Of a DNA stretch of 64,000 nucleotides, positions 1 to 8,406 are shown piece after piece. Position numbers and translations under genes: made by a program. The notes beneath the pieces were generated by a model. It did not search any database, had not been told where the DNA came from, and saw nothing but the letters and a program-made list of their open reading frames with translations. Position 1 is the stretch's first letter. The number at the start of each line of letters is the position of its first letter. The stretch is from positions 124,001-188,000 of the forward strand of contig OZ244029.1 in NCBI GenBank assembly GCA_965214945.1, written 5' to 3'. Source of the DNA: JAAXHB01 sp965214945. Lineage in GTDB: Bacteria; Actinomycetota; Acidimicrobiia; Acidimicrobiales; Aldehydirespiratoraceae.

Positions 1-1020
1 GCGGCGCTTGGCGATTCGCGCGTATTCGGGGTCGAGGTCGATGCCGAGCCATTGCCTGCCGAGCCGCTTGGCCACAGCGGTGGTCGTGCCGGAGCCGACG
101 AACGGGTCCAGCACAGCACCGTCAACCGGGGAAAACAGCCGGATCACTCGCGCGGCCAGCTCTTCAGGAAACTCGGCCTCGTGGCGATCATTGCGCCGAA
201 CCGAGCGGATGTCCCACACACCTCTCGACCCCCACTCCGACCATTCAGCGGCGCTCAAACGATCTCGATCATATACTGTCACGCCGGGTCGCCAGAACAC
301 GAAGACATGCTCAAACTCATCCACCGCGCGATAGGAGTTGGAATGCCACCTGCTGTTGGCCCAGCATGGATCCTTGTGCCAGACACGCTGATCGTAGAGG
401 TAGAATCCGGCCTCTTCCGCCCACGACACCACCATGGAACCCGTCAACAACACCTTCGTAGGAATGGCATGTTTGCCTCCGCGGACATTGTTGCCCTCAA
501 GTCGGCGTTGGACAGTCTGCTCGCTGCAACCCAGCAGGCTCGCTAGTTCATGTCGATTGGCTGTGGGATTCTTCTGTTTGGCTGAGATTACTTGTTCTCG
601 TGTGACGGGGCAGGTCTTGCGGCGCACATTGTCGGCCTGGAACCTGGGCATATCCCGGTCTGGGAAACACAAAATATCGCCAATGTTGACTACCATGAAG
701 CCGCCCGACTTAATGATCCTCAAATGGCAACGGATCACGTCTCGCATGAGTCTGCACCAGTCGTCAAATGACAAGTGCCTTTCGTAGGACTTGCCGACAC
801 AGTAGGGCGGCGACCAGAAGCTCAGATCGATGCACGCCTCCGGGAGTTCAGCCAGGCCGTCGCGGGCATCGCCGGTCACTATCCGGTTGAAGACCGGGTC
901 ATGTACGTTGACGCTGTGCGTCGTCTTGTGATCGGGCTCAAGCACGGAGAGGGCGAGTTGCGGGCTGTCGTTCCAACCCCCGGTTTCGCGTTCCTGCTCG
1001 GTCAGATAGCCGTCGGCCAT
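1..1020 (-). CDS. DNA methyltransferase, beta-class, probably N4-cytosine (partial, runs off left edge)
   Basis: Read from the complement: an open frame begins at ATG 1020 and stays open for 340 codons to the window edge, so the C-terminus is missing. The catalytic motif IV reads SFWSPPY near residue 60. The AdoMet-binding motif I reads DPFVGSGTT near residue 315. Motif IV before motif I is the beta-class order, and SPPY rather than DPPY favours N4-methylcytosine. Between them, near residues 135-170, is a stretch that looks like a helix-turn-helix (NRHELASLLGCSEQTVQRRL), unusual inside a target-recognition region. No restriction endonuclease is visible, so this may be a solitary methylase or its partner may lie to the left. 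Start is uncertain because no clear Shine-Dalgarno precedes ATG 1020. Confidence 0.8.
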   Translation of the reverse strand, partial: MADGYLTEQERETGGWNDSPQLALSVLEPDHKTTHSVNVHDPVFNRIVTGDARDGLAELPEACIDLSFWSPPYCVGKSYERHLSFDDWCRLMRDVIRCHLRIIKSGGFMVVNIGDILCFPDRDMPRFQADNVRRKTCPVTREQVISAKQKNPTANRHELASLLGCSEQTVQRRLEGNNVRGGKHAIPTKVLLTGSMVVSWAEEAGFYLYDQRVWHKDPCWANSRWHSNSYRAVDEFEHVFVFWRPGVTVYDRDRLSAAEWSEWGSRGVWDIRSVRRNDRHEAEFPEELAARVIRLFSPVDGAVLDPFVGSGTTTAVAKRLGRQWLGIDLDPEYARIAKRR

Positions 1021-1194
1021 ATACCAAACCGTACCAGAGCACTGTAACAGACCCGCTGATGGCCGGTGCCGCAGGAGACGGAAGGCTGCTCATGGCTCAC
1101 TCGACGAGAGTTACGCGACCGCCGATCGAACCAGCGGTGCTCGACTTCGGGGGGCGTTTGCGATGTCGACTGACCACGAGAAGCAGGCGGGCCG

Positions 1195-2106
1195 CTAGGG
1201 GCGGGGGACTAGGCGGGCGGCGAGGCGGTGGGCGCGGGCGGCCAGGCGCTGGGCGTCGAGTGCGGCGCAGCGCTCGTCGAAGCCCACTGCAGGGCCTCTC
1301 CAGCGGAGTTCATCGACTGAGGCGGCAACCGGGGCGGTGAGATCGACGGTGGCGATCCGGCGAAACAGCAGCGCGTCGTCGAAGCGATCCTGCAAGGTGG
1401 CGGCGAGACGGGCCGCGCCGCGCACTGCGACGTCCCAGTCGGCGGCGTCAGCTGGGATGTTGTCGATGTGGCCGTACCGGGCGAGCACCGCGGACGAGGA
1501 CTTGGCGCCCCAGCCGGGCAGTCCGGCGAACCCGTCGGCGGAGTCGCCCACCAGCCCTAAGTAGTCGGGGATCGACTCGGGAGCCACTCCGAACTTGGCC
1601 ATCACGCCGGCCCGGTCGTAGAGAATGCCGCGCCGCCGGTCGTACTGCACCACCCGCCCGTCGGCTGTGACGCACTGGGCCAAGTCCTTGTCGGGCGTGC
1701 AGATCACGACCCGCTCCACGCGCTCGTCGGTGCTCGCCATAGCCGCGCCTGCGGCCAGAGCGTCGTCGGCCTCATACTCCACCTGGGGCCACACCGCGAA
1801 CCCGGCGAGCGTCAGCAGCTCTTCAACCTCGACGAACTGGGCCTGCAGCTCGGGCGCCACGCCGCTGCCGTCTTTGTAGCCGGGAAGCATGTCGTTGCGG
1901 AACGACTCGATCACGTGGTCGGTGGCGATGCCGATGTGGGTGGCGCCGTCTTCCACCAGATCCAACATGGTGTTGAGCACTCCCCGCTGGGCGCCGTGTC
2001 GCGGGTCTCGGTTTGATCTGGCGTAATGAAACCGAAACAGCTCGTAGGTGCCGTCAACCAGGTGAACCAACATCAGCCGAAACGCCTCCACACCGGTGGC
2101 GGTCAC
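1195..2106 (-). CDS. 5'-3' exonuclease (FEN / PolA N-terminal type)
   Basis: A 303-residue protein of the flap-nuclease family that forms the N-terminal domain of DNA polymerase I, here free-standing. The N-terminus holds the first metal-binding aspartate (LVHLVDGTYEL). The middle holds the acidic cluster EYEADDALA and TPDKDLAQ, and further on VGDSADGFAGLPGWGAKS is the helix-hairpin-helix that follows the metal site. The likely start is GTG 2106, which overlaps the epimerase stop as GTGA and implies translational coupling; ATG 2073 is the alternative. Such proteins process flaps and primers in replication and repair. No polymerase domain is attached. Confidence 0.85.
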   Translation of the reverse strand: MTATGVEAFRLMLVHLVDGTYELFRFHYARSNRDPRHGAQRGVLNTMLDLVEDGATHIGIATDHVIESFRNDMLPGYKDGSGVAPELQAQFVEVEELLTLAGFAVWPQVEYEADDALAAGAAMASTDERVERVVICTPDKDLAQCVTADGRVVQYDRRRGILYDRAGVMAKFGVAPESIPDYLGLVGDSADGFAGLPGWGAKSSSAVLARYGHIDNIPADAADWDVAVRGAARLAATLQDRFDDALLFRRIATVDLTAPVAASVDELRWRGPAVGFDERCAALDAQRLAARAHRLAARLVPRP

Positions 2107-2516
2107 CCGCCGGGGCACTCCTCGACGAGTTCGATCAGCGTGCCGAAGGAGCCCTTCGGGTGGACGAACGCCACGGTGGTGCCACGGCTTCCGGGACGGG
2201 GCGCGGCATCGATGGGCCTGGCGCCGGCCGCGATCATCCGCTCGAGCGCCGCCGCACAGTCGTCCACCCGGTAGCCCACGTGGTGCAGACCCTCGCCCCG
2301 CCTGTTGAGAAACTTGGCGACAGGCGACTCGGCGTGAGTCGGGGTGATGAGCTGAACGTAGCTTTCGGCCACTGCCAGCAGCGCCTCTTCGACCCCGTCC
2401 CGCTCGACGACCTCGCGGTGGGCGACCGTCGCGCCGAACGCGTCGCGGTAGTAGTCGACAGCGGCGCCCAGGTCGCGCACAGCGATCGCCACATGGTCGA
2501 TCTCTGTGAGCGTCAC
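2103..2516 (-). CDS. mce: Methylmalonyl-CoA epimerase (VOC superfamily)
   Basis: A 137-residue vicinal-oxygen-chelate protein interconverting (R)- and (S)-methylmalonyl-CoA in propionyl-CoA metabolism. It opens with IDHVAIAV (metal-binding His), carries LHHVGYRV in the second repeat, and ends with the GTLIELVEE segment that supplies the last metal-binding Glu. GTG 2516 gives the usual N-terminus; a TTG at 2534 would add six residues. It overlaps the exonuclease downstream by four bases. No mutase subunit is present in the window. Confidence 0.85.
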   Translation of the reverse strand: MTLTEIDHVAIAVRDLGAAVDYYRDAFGATVAHREVVERDGVEEALLAVAESYVQLITPTHAESPVAKFLNRRGEGLHHVGYRVDDCAAALERMIAAGARPIDAAPRPGSRGTTVAFVHPKGSFGTLIELVEECPGG

Positions 2517-2569
2517 AGGGCCAAGATACCGCAACCGCCAGACACGCCGACCCGGCCGGAGCGCCTGCA

Positions 2570-2594
2570 GCGGTTATTCGGCCGCGGTTATTCG
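2570..2594. repeat. Tandem duplication across the recR stop codon
   Basis: The 11-mer gcggttattcg occurs at 2570-2580 and again at 2584-2594 (period 14). The recR stop (TAA on the minus strand, 2588-2590) lies in the second copy, so the first copy presents a second stop-like element just beyond the gene. Confidence 0.8.
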
Positions 2595-3196
2595 CCGACG
2601 AGTTCGCGGCGGCCTTCCAAAGCGCGCTCCAGGGTAAGCTCGTCGGCGTACTCGAGGTCTCCGCCCACCGGCAGGCCGCTGGCGATGCGGGTGACCCGAA
2701 CGCCAAGCGGCTTGAGGAACCTGTACAACAGCGCCGCGGTCGCCTCGCCCTCGAGGTTGGGGTTGGTAGCGATGATCACCTCTTCGATGTCCTCGCCCGC
2801 GACGCGGGTCATCAGCTCCTTCAACCGAAGCTGTTCCAAGCCCACGCCGTCGATCGGGCTGAAGGCTCCCTGCAGCACGTGATAGCGGCCCGGAAAGTGC
2901 CCTGTTCGCTCGATGGCTACCACGTCCTGGGCGTCCTCCACCACGCAGACAAGGCGGGACTCCCGCCGCGGATCGTCGCAGACGGCACACTCGCCCCTGT
3001 TCTCGGCGAAGTTGAAGCAGCGGGGGCAGTACGACACTTTGGCCTTGGCCTCAGAAATAGCACGCGCCAGGCGGTTTGCGTCCTCTGTCGACGACCTAAG
3101 CAGAAAGAAGGCCACGCGCTGGGCCGACTTGGGCCCTATGCCAGGCAGCCGCCCGAGCTGGTCGATGAGTTCCTGAACCGCTGCGGAGTAACTCAC
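2588..3196 (-). CDS. recR: Recombination mediator RecR
   Basis: A 202-residue RecR, full length for the family. It starts with the helix-hairpin-helix LGRLPGIGPKSAQR. A four-Cys zinc finger follows (CPRC near residue 57, CAVC near 70), then a Toprim domain starting VCVVEDAQD. RecR works with RecO/RecF to load RecA at gaps. GTG 3196 overlaps the dnaX stop as GTGA, so the pair is translationally coupled. The ybaB/ebfC gene that usually sits between dnaX and recR is absent here. Confidence 0.96.
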   Translation of the reverse strand: MSYSAAVQELIDQLGRLPGIGPKSAQRVAFFLLRSSTEDANRLARAISEAKAKVSYCPRCFNFAENRGECAVCDDPRRESRLVCVVEDAQDVVAIERTGHFPGRYHVLQGAFSPIDGVGLEQLRLKELMTRVAGEDIEEVIIATNPNLEGEATAALLYRFLKPLGVRVTRIASGLPVGGDLEYADELTLERALEGRRELVGE

Positions 3197-5007
3197 GACC
3201 GCTCACCGGGCTGTGCCTCGCCGGCGTCTGCGAACTCAACCCCGGGAAACGCCTCTGCGATCTGCGCCTCGATCTTTGAGGCGGATTCGGCGGCCTCGTC
3301 GAGCTTGGTCGTTTCGCCGGGCATGCCAGCGAGCGTGAGAGCGCCGCCGGCACCGGCGTCAGCCGGCGCACTTGCTCCGCGCGGGCCGGCCGCGGGCCGG
3401 CCGGTCGTGGGCTGGCCGGCGGGAGAAGCGGCCGCGGGCAGGGCGGTGTCTGACGAAGCCTGCGGGTCCGGACCGGCCCTTAAGGGTTCATCCACTAAGG
3501 CCTGCCACAGCGCGAACAGCTCCTCGGGTGTGTGCGACCCCTTCTCGGACTTCAGCACTTGCTTGGCCCTGGCCACCACCGCCGCCTTGCTGATCCCGAG
3601 ATGCCGCCCGGCCAGGGCCACCACCTCGGACGGTGTTTGGGGCCGTAAAGATCGAAGATCGACGCTTGAGGCCGACTGAGCGGGCTGGCTACTCCGACGC
3701 GAGTCCGGGCCCGGGTGTCGCGACGACACGGGTCGATTCGCAGAAGGCCCCGCGCGGGCGGGGGAACGCGGCGGCTTTCGCTGTGCCCGCGAGGCGGCAC
3801 GTGCCGCGTCCGCGGGTTGGCCGGGACGGCTTTGACGGCCGCGCGGCGGCACAGGCGGCGGAGGCTGACTGGGCCGGCCCAGCGCCGGGCCGGCCCTCTC
3901 CATCCTCTTGACCTTGGACTCCAGCCGGGCCACGCGCCGGCGCAGCTCCTCGAGCGGATCGCCGGTCTCGGCCCGGCACAGCCTCACGAGAGCCACCTCG
4001 ATGTGAACACGCTCATCGGGTGCTTGGCGCATATCGACCAAAGCCCTGCCCAGGCCTTCCAAGGCCCGGATCATCGCAGCCTGCGTCATGCGCTCAGCCA
4101 GCGACTCGGCCCGGTGGCTGTCCTTGTCGGACAACCTCGGCGGTGGTACACCCATCTTCGTGAGGAAGCCGTCGCGCAAACCCGCCAGCGCGGCCTCTCC
4201 GACGGAACGAGGTGCGCGGCCGCGCCCGACAGCGTCGTCCACCGCAGAAAGCGCGGCAGCCGGGTCGTGCCCCGCTATCGCGTCGAGGATGTCGTCGGTG
4301 GTCGAGTCGAGCATCGCCATGTCGACTCCGGGCACTGCCGCGTCGAGGGCCGAGAGCGCATCGCGGACCGAGCCAGCGCCAGCGGCCACGGCGTAGTCGA
4401 TCAGACTGTCGTCCGCGTCGAGCCCGGCGTCGGCGGCCACATGGCGCAGGTGGTCGGTCATCAGATCGGCGCCCAGCAGTCCCAATTCGAACACCTGACA
4501 GCGGCTCCGAATGGTCTCGGCCACCTTGTGCGGCTCGGTGGTGGCCAATACCCAGGTCACGTGGGCCGGGGGCTCCTCCAGCGTCTTGAGCAGAGCGTTC
4601 TCGGCGCCCGGCGTGAGCATGTGAACCTCGTCGAGCAAGTACACCTTCGACCGGCCCGGGGTCGCGAGAGCCACGCGTTCCAGCAGCTGGCGCATGTCGT
4701 CGACCTTGTTGTTGGAGGCGGCGTCCAGTTCGTACAAGTCGAAAGAGCGGTTCTCCTGGATGGAGACGCATGACTCGCAGGCGCAGCACGGCTCGCCGTC
4801 TTCGCCCAAGTCGGTGCAGTTCAGGGCTTTAGCCAGCAAGCGGGCCGTGGTGGTCTTGCCGGTGCCACGCGGGCCGTGCAGCAGGTAGGCGTGGCCCGCA
4901 GTGCCGTCCCGCACGGCGTTCTGAAGGGCCTTCACCAGGTGCTGCTGGCCCTTGACTTCCGCGAATCGCTTCGGGCGGTATCGGAGATACAGCGCCTGGC
5001 GAGCCAT
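3193..5007 (-). CDS. dnaX: DNA polymerase III subunit gamma/tau
   Basis: Clamp-loader ATPase subunit. From ATG 5007 it begins MARQALYLRYRPKRF, the classic DnaX N-terminus, and is 604 residues long. The P-loop GPRGTGKTT is near residue 45, a zinc-binding cysteine cluster (CCACESC) near residue 75, and Walker B LLDEVHML near 125. After about residue 370 the sequence becomes a Pro/Arg/Ser-rich linker and a tau-like C-terminal domain. Upstream in-frame starts at 5106 or 5073 would add residues outside the family pattern. It lies just downstream of the SRP RNA on the same strand, a neighbourhood known from many Gram-positive genomes. Confidence 0.95.
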   Translation of the reverse strand: MARQALYLRYRPKRFAEVKGQQHLVKALQNAVRDGTAGHAYLLHGPRGTGKTTTARLLAKALNCTDLGEDGEPCCACESCVSIQENRSFDLYELDAASNNKVDDMRQLLERVALATPGRSKVYLLDEVHMLTPGAENALLKTLEEPPAHVTWVLATTEPHKVAETIRSRCQVFELGLLGADLMTDHLRHVAADAGLDADDSLIDYAVAAGAGSVRDALSALDAAVPGVDMAMLDSTTDDILDAIAGHDPAAALSAVDDAVGRGRAPRSVGEAALAGLRDGFLTKMGVPPPRLSDKDSHRAESLAERMTQAAMIRALEGLGRALVDMRQAPDERVHIEVALVRLCRAETGDPLEELRRRVARLESKVKRMERAGPALGRPSQPPPPVPPRGRQSRPGQPADAARAASRAQRKPPRSPARAGPSANRPVSSRHPGPDSRRSSQPAQSASSVDLRSLRPQTPSEVVALAGRHLGISKAAVVARAKQVLKSEKGSHTPEELFALWQALVDEPLRAGPDPQASSDTALPAAASPAGQPTTGRPAAGPRGASAPADAGAGGALTLAGMPGETTKLDEAAESASKIEAQIAEAFPGVEFADAGEAQPGERS

Positions 5008-5182
5008 CGCGGCCGACTCTAACGGCGCTCCTTCGAACGCTGCCAGAGCCGGCCCGAAGGCATGCTCTGACATAGGACGCCCGCCGACGTCGCGGGCCCG
5101 CTCCACCTGCTGGTACCACCGGTTAGGGCGCTATTGCGGCACCTATGGTTCGGGCTGCCTCCGGGTGTGTCCGGCCGCTTCT

Positions 5183-5296
5183 GGGTGTGGCGGCCAGGCT
5201 GTCTGCGGCACCCGAGCGGTTCTGCTGAGAGCTGCTGCCTTCCGGCCCTGACCCGGTTCACAGGCGCTCGTCGCACAGGACCCGGCCGCCACACCC
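5183..5296 (-). ncRNA. ffs: Signal recognition particle RNA, small bacterial type (copy 1)
   Basis: On the minus strand the conserved domain IV core reads GGTCAGGGCCGGAAGGCAGC, which binds Ffh. The ends form a perfect 13-bp helix (GGGTGTGGCGGCC with its complement at 5183-5195). Inside this a second helix pairs TGTGCG/CGAGCG with CGCTCG/CGCAGACA. Length about 114 nt. It sits upstream of dnaX on the same strand. An identical second copy lies at 15290-15403. Confidence 0.93.
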
Positions 5297-5358
5297 CGAA
5301 GCGGGCGAAACGTGACGGCACGGTACCCTCACCAGCCGGGGTCCGCTGCGGCGGGCTG

Positions 5359-5443
5359 GGAGGGTTGCCAGAGCGGCCGAATGGGCACGCTTGGAAAGCG
5401 TGTGAGGCGAGAGCCTCCGTGGGTTCAAATCCCACACCCTCCG
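5359..5443 (+). tRNA. tRNA-Ser(GGA), copy 1
   Basis: Acceptor GGAGGGT pairs with ACCCTCC, followed by discriminator G. The anticodon arm CACGC-TTGGAAA-GCGTG gives anticodon GGA. A long variable arm typical of serine tRNAs follows, then the T-arm GTGGG-TTCAAAT-CCCAC. CCA is not encoded. Identical to the copy at 15466-15550. Confidence 0.97.
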
Positions 5444-5704
5444 CCCTTGAGCTGACGGGCTCCAGCGCGGCCTTCACAGCCCTTTCCGACGCTTGCGAGT
5501 GCCAGAGCCGCGCCGCGGGGCGGGAGCGGCCTTCGTCGGCCTTGGGCGGACGCGCTGCGTCAGAACGCGGGAAAGCGCCGCGAGACGAGGACGGCTGAGA
5601 CGCCTCAGCGCTCTACGCGCTGGCCGCCGACACCTACAATGACGCTGTGGAGCTGATCACGACAACCGTTGGGCGCCGGCGCAGCCGCAGCCGGTGAGCG
5701 ACCC

Positions 5705-6511
5705 GTGAGCGACCCGGTGCCGCCGGCCGTGGAGGTCCGCGCCGTGACCAAGGTGTTCGGCAAGGGACGGGCCAGCGAGGTGCGAGCCTTAGAGAGCATC
5801 GACCTGGTCGTCGATGTCGGCGAGCTGGTGACGCTCATCGGTCCTTCGGGCTGCGGCAAGAGCACCCTGCTGCGCCTCGTTGGAGCATTGGTTGAGGCCA
5901 CCGAGGGCACGGTGCTGGTGAACGGCAAGCCCGCCGAACAGGCCCGCCGGGATCGCAGCTATTCGATCGTGTTCCAGAAGGCGGGACTGTTCGATTGGCG
6001 CACCGTGTCCCGCAACGTGGAGCTGCCGCTGGAGGTGATGGGACACAAGAAAACGGATCGACGCCGGCGCGCCCGCGAGATGCTCGACCTGGTGAAGCTG
6101 CCGGAGTTCGCGGACCACTACCCGGCTGAACTCTCCGGCGGAATGCAGCAGCGGGTGGCGATCGCCCGGGCACTGGCCTTCCGGCCAGCCCTGCTGTTGA
6201 TGGACGAGCCCTTCGGTGCCCTTGACGAGATGACCCGCGAGCACATGCAGAACGAGCTGCTGCGAATATCGTCCGCGACGGGCACCACGGTGTTGTTCGT
6301 GACCCACTCGATTCCCGAGGCGGTGTTCCTGTCCACCAAAGTCGTGGTGATGTCGCCCCGGCCCGGTCGGATATCGGCGATCATCGGCAACGACCTGGGG
6401 AAGCGGACCGAGCTCGTGCGAGACCATCACGAATTCCACGACAAGGTCACCGAGGTGCGCGAGGCCCTGCGGTCCAGTACGGCATCGAAGCCGCAAAGCG
6501 CGGTGCATTAG
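5705..6511 (+). CDS. ABC importer ATP-binding protein (SsuB/TauB/ThiZ family)
   Basis: A cytoplasmic ATPase of about 268 residues for a nitrate/sulfonate/thiamine-precursor type importer. Walker A is GPSGCGKST, the signature motif LSGGMQQR, Walker B LLLMDEPFGALD, and the switch His lies in FVTHS. GTG 5705 is preferred; GTG 5693 is also possible. The matching permeases (8407-10064) and binding protein (10146-11276) lie on the other strand, so the transporter set is split by a nitrilase gene and a pseudogene. The stop codon lies in a 20-bp tandem duplication. It begins about 260 bp after the left 332-bp repeat, placing it at the edge of the accessory block. Confidence 0.85.
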   Translation: MSDPVPPAVEVRAVTKVFGKGRASEVRALESIDLVVDVGELVTLIGPSGCGKSTLLRLVGALVEATEGTVLVNGKPAEQARRDRSYSIVFQKAGLFDWRTVSRNVELPLEVMGHKKTDRRRRAREMLDLVKLPEFADHYPAELSGGMQQRVAIARALAFRPALLLMDEPFGALDEMTREHMQNELLRISSATGTTVLFVTHSIPEAVFLSTKVVVMSPRPGRISAIIGNDLGKRTELVRDHHEFHDKVTEVREALRSSTASKPQSAVH

Positions 6512-6543
6512 GTCAAGGCGCGGTGCATTAGGTCAAAGCGCGG
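6498..6543. repeat. 20-bp tandem duplication across the ATPase stop codon
   Basis: The unit gcgcggtgcattaggtcaa occurs at 6498 and 6518 and begins a third time at 6538. The gene's TAG (6509-6511) lies in the first copy and is repeated out of use in the second. Confidence 0.9.
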
Positions 6544-6641
6544 GACCGCAGCGCGACAGCGCCGCGCAGCCAGGGCGGTGCGGCTCGGCGCCTCGGCGGC
6601 CAGCCCAGTCTGGTCCGGTCGGGGGAGTACAGTGGCGGGCC

Positions 6642-7496
6642 GTGACCCGGATCGCCTGCTTGCAGACCGAGCCCGTGCTCGGTCGTGTCGAAGCCAACCT
6701 CGCCCGTCAGCTCGCCATGTGCGCCGAGGCCGTGGACGCTGGCGCCGATCTCATCGTGTTGCCGGAATGCTCGACCACGGGATGGGCTTTCCCGAGCCGT
6801 GAGCAGGCCGTGGAGGCATCGGAGCCGGTGCCCGGCGGGGCGTCTTGCACCGCGTGGATCGACCTCTGTCGCCGCAGCGGGAGTCATGTCGTGGCCGGTC
6901 TGGTCGAACGGGTTGGCGACCGCTTGTTCAACACGTCGGTGCTGGTGGGCCCGGACGGCCACATCGGGACCTACCGCAAGGCCCACACCTGGGCGCTGGA
7001 GAAGGAGTTCTACGACCCGGGCGACTTGGGAGTGCCGGTCTTCGAGACCCCGTTGGGCCGCATCGGCATGCACATCTGCTACGACTGCTGGTTCCCGGAG
7101 TCGTACCGGCTGATGGCCGCCCAAGGCGCCGACCTGATCTGCGCACCGTCCAACTGGGTGCCCGTTCCCACTCAGGTCCCGCAGTTGCCGAAGATGGCCA
7201 ACCTGTTGTGCATGACCAACGCCCACGCCAACTTGGTATACGTCGCTGCCGCCGGCCGGGTCGGCGCCGACGGCGAGGTGCCTTTCATCGGCAGCAGCAT
7301 CATCGTCGACCATGCCGGATGGCCCCTGGCCGGTCCGGCCAGCACCACCGACGAGGAGATAATCTACGCCGACGTCGACCTGATCGGCTCGAGGCCTCTC
7401 CGACACGGCAACCCGTTCAACCAGCCTCTGCGCGACCGCCGGACCGACATCTACGCGGAGATGCTGGGGTCGTCGCACAAGGCGGGCGAATACTGA
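6642..7496 (+). CDS. Nitrilase-superfamily carbon-nitrogen hydrolase
   Basis: A 284-residue amidase of the nitrilase superfamily. The Glu-Lys-Cys triad is visible: Glu42 in LPECSTTGW, Lys113 in YRKAHTW and Cys146 in ICYDCWFPE. Start is GTG 6642. Such enzymes hydrolyse amides or N-carbamoyl compounds. With a hydantoinase and a second nitrilase homologue in the same block, a role in releasing ammonia from ring-opened pyrimidines or hydantoins is plausible but inferred. Substrate cannot be read from sequence. Confidence 0.85.
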   Translation: MTRIACLQTEPVLGRVEANLARQLAMCAEAVDAGADLIVLPECSTTGWAFPSREQAVEASEPVPGGASCTAWIDLCRRSGSHVVAGLVERVGDRLFNTSVLVGPDGHIGTYRKAHTWALEKEFYDPGDLGVPVFETPLGRIGMHICYDCWFPESYRLMAAQGADLICAPSNWVPVPTQVPQLPKMANLLCMTNAHANLVYVAAAGRVGADGEVPFIGSSIIVDHAGWPLAGPASTTDEEIIYADVDLIGSRPLRHGNPFNQPLRDRRTDIYAEMLGSSHKAGEY

Positions 7497-7641
7497 TGGC
7501 GCCGAGTTCGGTGTCTGCGGCTGTGCGCGACCCTCGCGCCGGTTGACGCGGAGCCCGCGGCCGGCCCCCGACGGCGCTGTCGCCGTCGGCGCCCACCGCT
7601 TGGGTCTGGCCAACCGCTGGCTCGAGACCCCGGAGTACTAA

Positions 7642-8182
7642 GTGCCCGGACTCAGCGCCGACTGGGTGGCGGCCCGCTACGGCATCCCGGCCTCGGAGAT
7701 CGCCAAGCTGGGCTCGGCCGAGAACCCGGCTCGGGCCTTCGCCTAAGGCGGCGCCGCCCCCGACACCGTCGTGGTTTTGGACGAGGCCTACGTGCACTAT
7801 TCCGCCACGGCTGGCCACATCGGCCTGGCCGCCGAGCACGACGATCTCATCGTCTTGCGCACCTTCTTCAAGGCGTATGGCTTGGCGGGGCTGCGACTCG
7901 GCCACGGAAGGCAGGGACCGCCTGACTCGCCGTTTCGGCGAGCTGGAGCGGTTCAGGTTGATCCCGGGCAGCGGGTCCAACTTCGTGCTGGCGGAGATCC
8001 TGGACCCCGCCACCGACTCGACCAGGGTATTTGAGGGGTTGCTGGAGCGGGGGGGGGGGGGGGGTCATCGTCAAGGACGGCTCGTTGTCGTTCCGGGGCC
8101 TCGGGCGGCGCTACCTGCGCTGCGATGTCAGCCTCCCCAGCGCATGGACCAGCTGGTGGACGCCTTGGGCCGACCTGCCGTA
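7642..8182 (+). pseudogene. Decayed histidinol-phosphate aminotransferase (hisC-like)
   Basis: Fragments of a fold-type I aminotransferase occur in successive frames. An N-terminal piece (IAKLGSAENP, the family's ENP motif) ends at a stop at 7744-7746. Then comes VVLDEAYVHYS and the PLP-lysine region RTFFKAYGLAGLR with Phe where Ser is usual. A frame change leads to the small domain (FRLIPGSGSNFVLAE). After a run of 16 G, yet another frame gives the C-terminal piece (GSLSFRGLGRRYLRCD). About 110 residues between the first two pieces are missing. With a deletion, a stop and at least two frameshifts it cannot be functional. Confidence 0.85.
8049..8064. repeat. G16 homopolymer in the hisC remnant
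   Basis: Sixteen consecutive G. It falls where the hisC reading frame shifts. Such tracts are slippage-prone, so its length may be variable or an assembly estimate. Confidence 0.95.
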
Positions 8183-8406
8183 GAGCCGGCCCGACCCGGA
8201 TCCGAACTCGACTCGAGGCCTGCTGAAGCGGCGAGACTTCGGGTTTGGAGATCCGGCGACCGGGCGGGCGCGTCGGCGACATTGCGCGGATCATCGCCGA
8301 AGTGCTCACCAAGGCCGTCGAGCAGAACGCCCTCGGCGGACCTGTGGGCTGCCGCGGCCATGCGGTCGCCGCCGGCGCCGCCCCGGCGATAGACCGACCA
8401 GGCGGG

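Larger units (their letters stand above)
5115..5446. repeat. 332-bp direct repeat, left copy (SRP RNA + tRNA-Ser)
   Basis: This segment is identical, base for base as far as I can read, to 15222-15553 (offset 10,107). It contains a complete SRP RNA gene on the minus strand and tRNA-Ser(GGA) on the plus strand. The two copies bracket a 9.8 kb accessory block. Left context is dnaX, as expected for the ancestral location. Confidence 0.97.

Noticed and set aside
1162..1197. An 11-codon plus-strand peptide ending at the shared CTAG of the exonuclease stop
   Set aside because: No Shine-Dalgarno and no support beyond an open frame.
3715..4773. A 352-codon plus-strand frame
   Set aside because: It is antisense to dnaX, whose AAA domain is unmistakable.
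5134..5598. Plus-strand frame through the left repeat, seen again at 15241
   Set aside because: It runs across the SRP RNA and tRNA-Ser; structure of both RNAs explains the sequence.
6528..7613. A 361-codon minus-strand frame
   Set aside because: It mirrors the nitrilase gene, which has an intact Glu-Lys-Cys triad.
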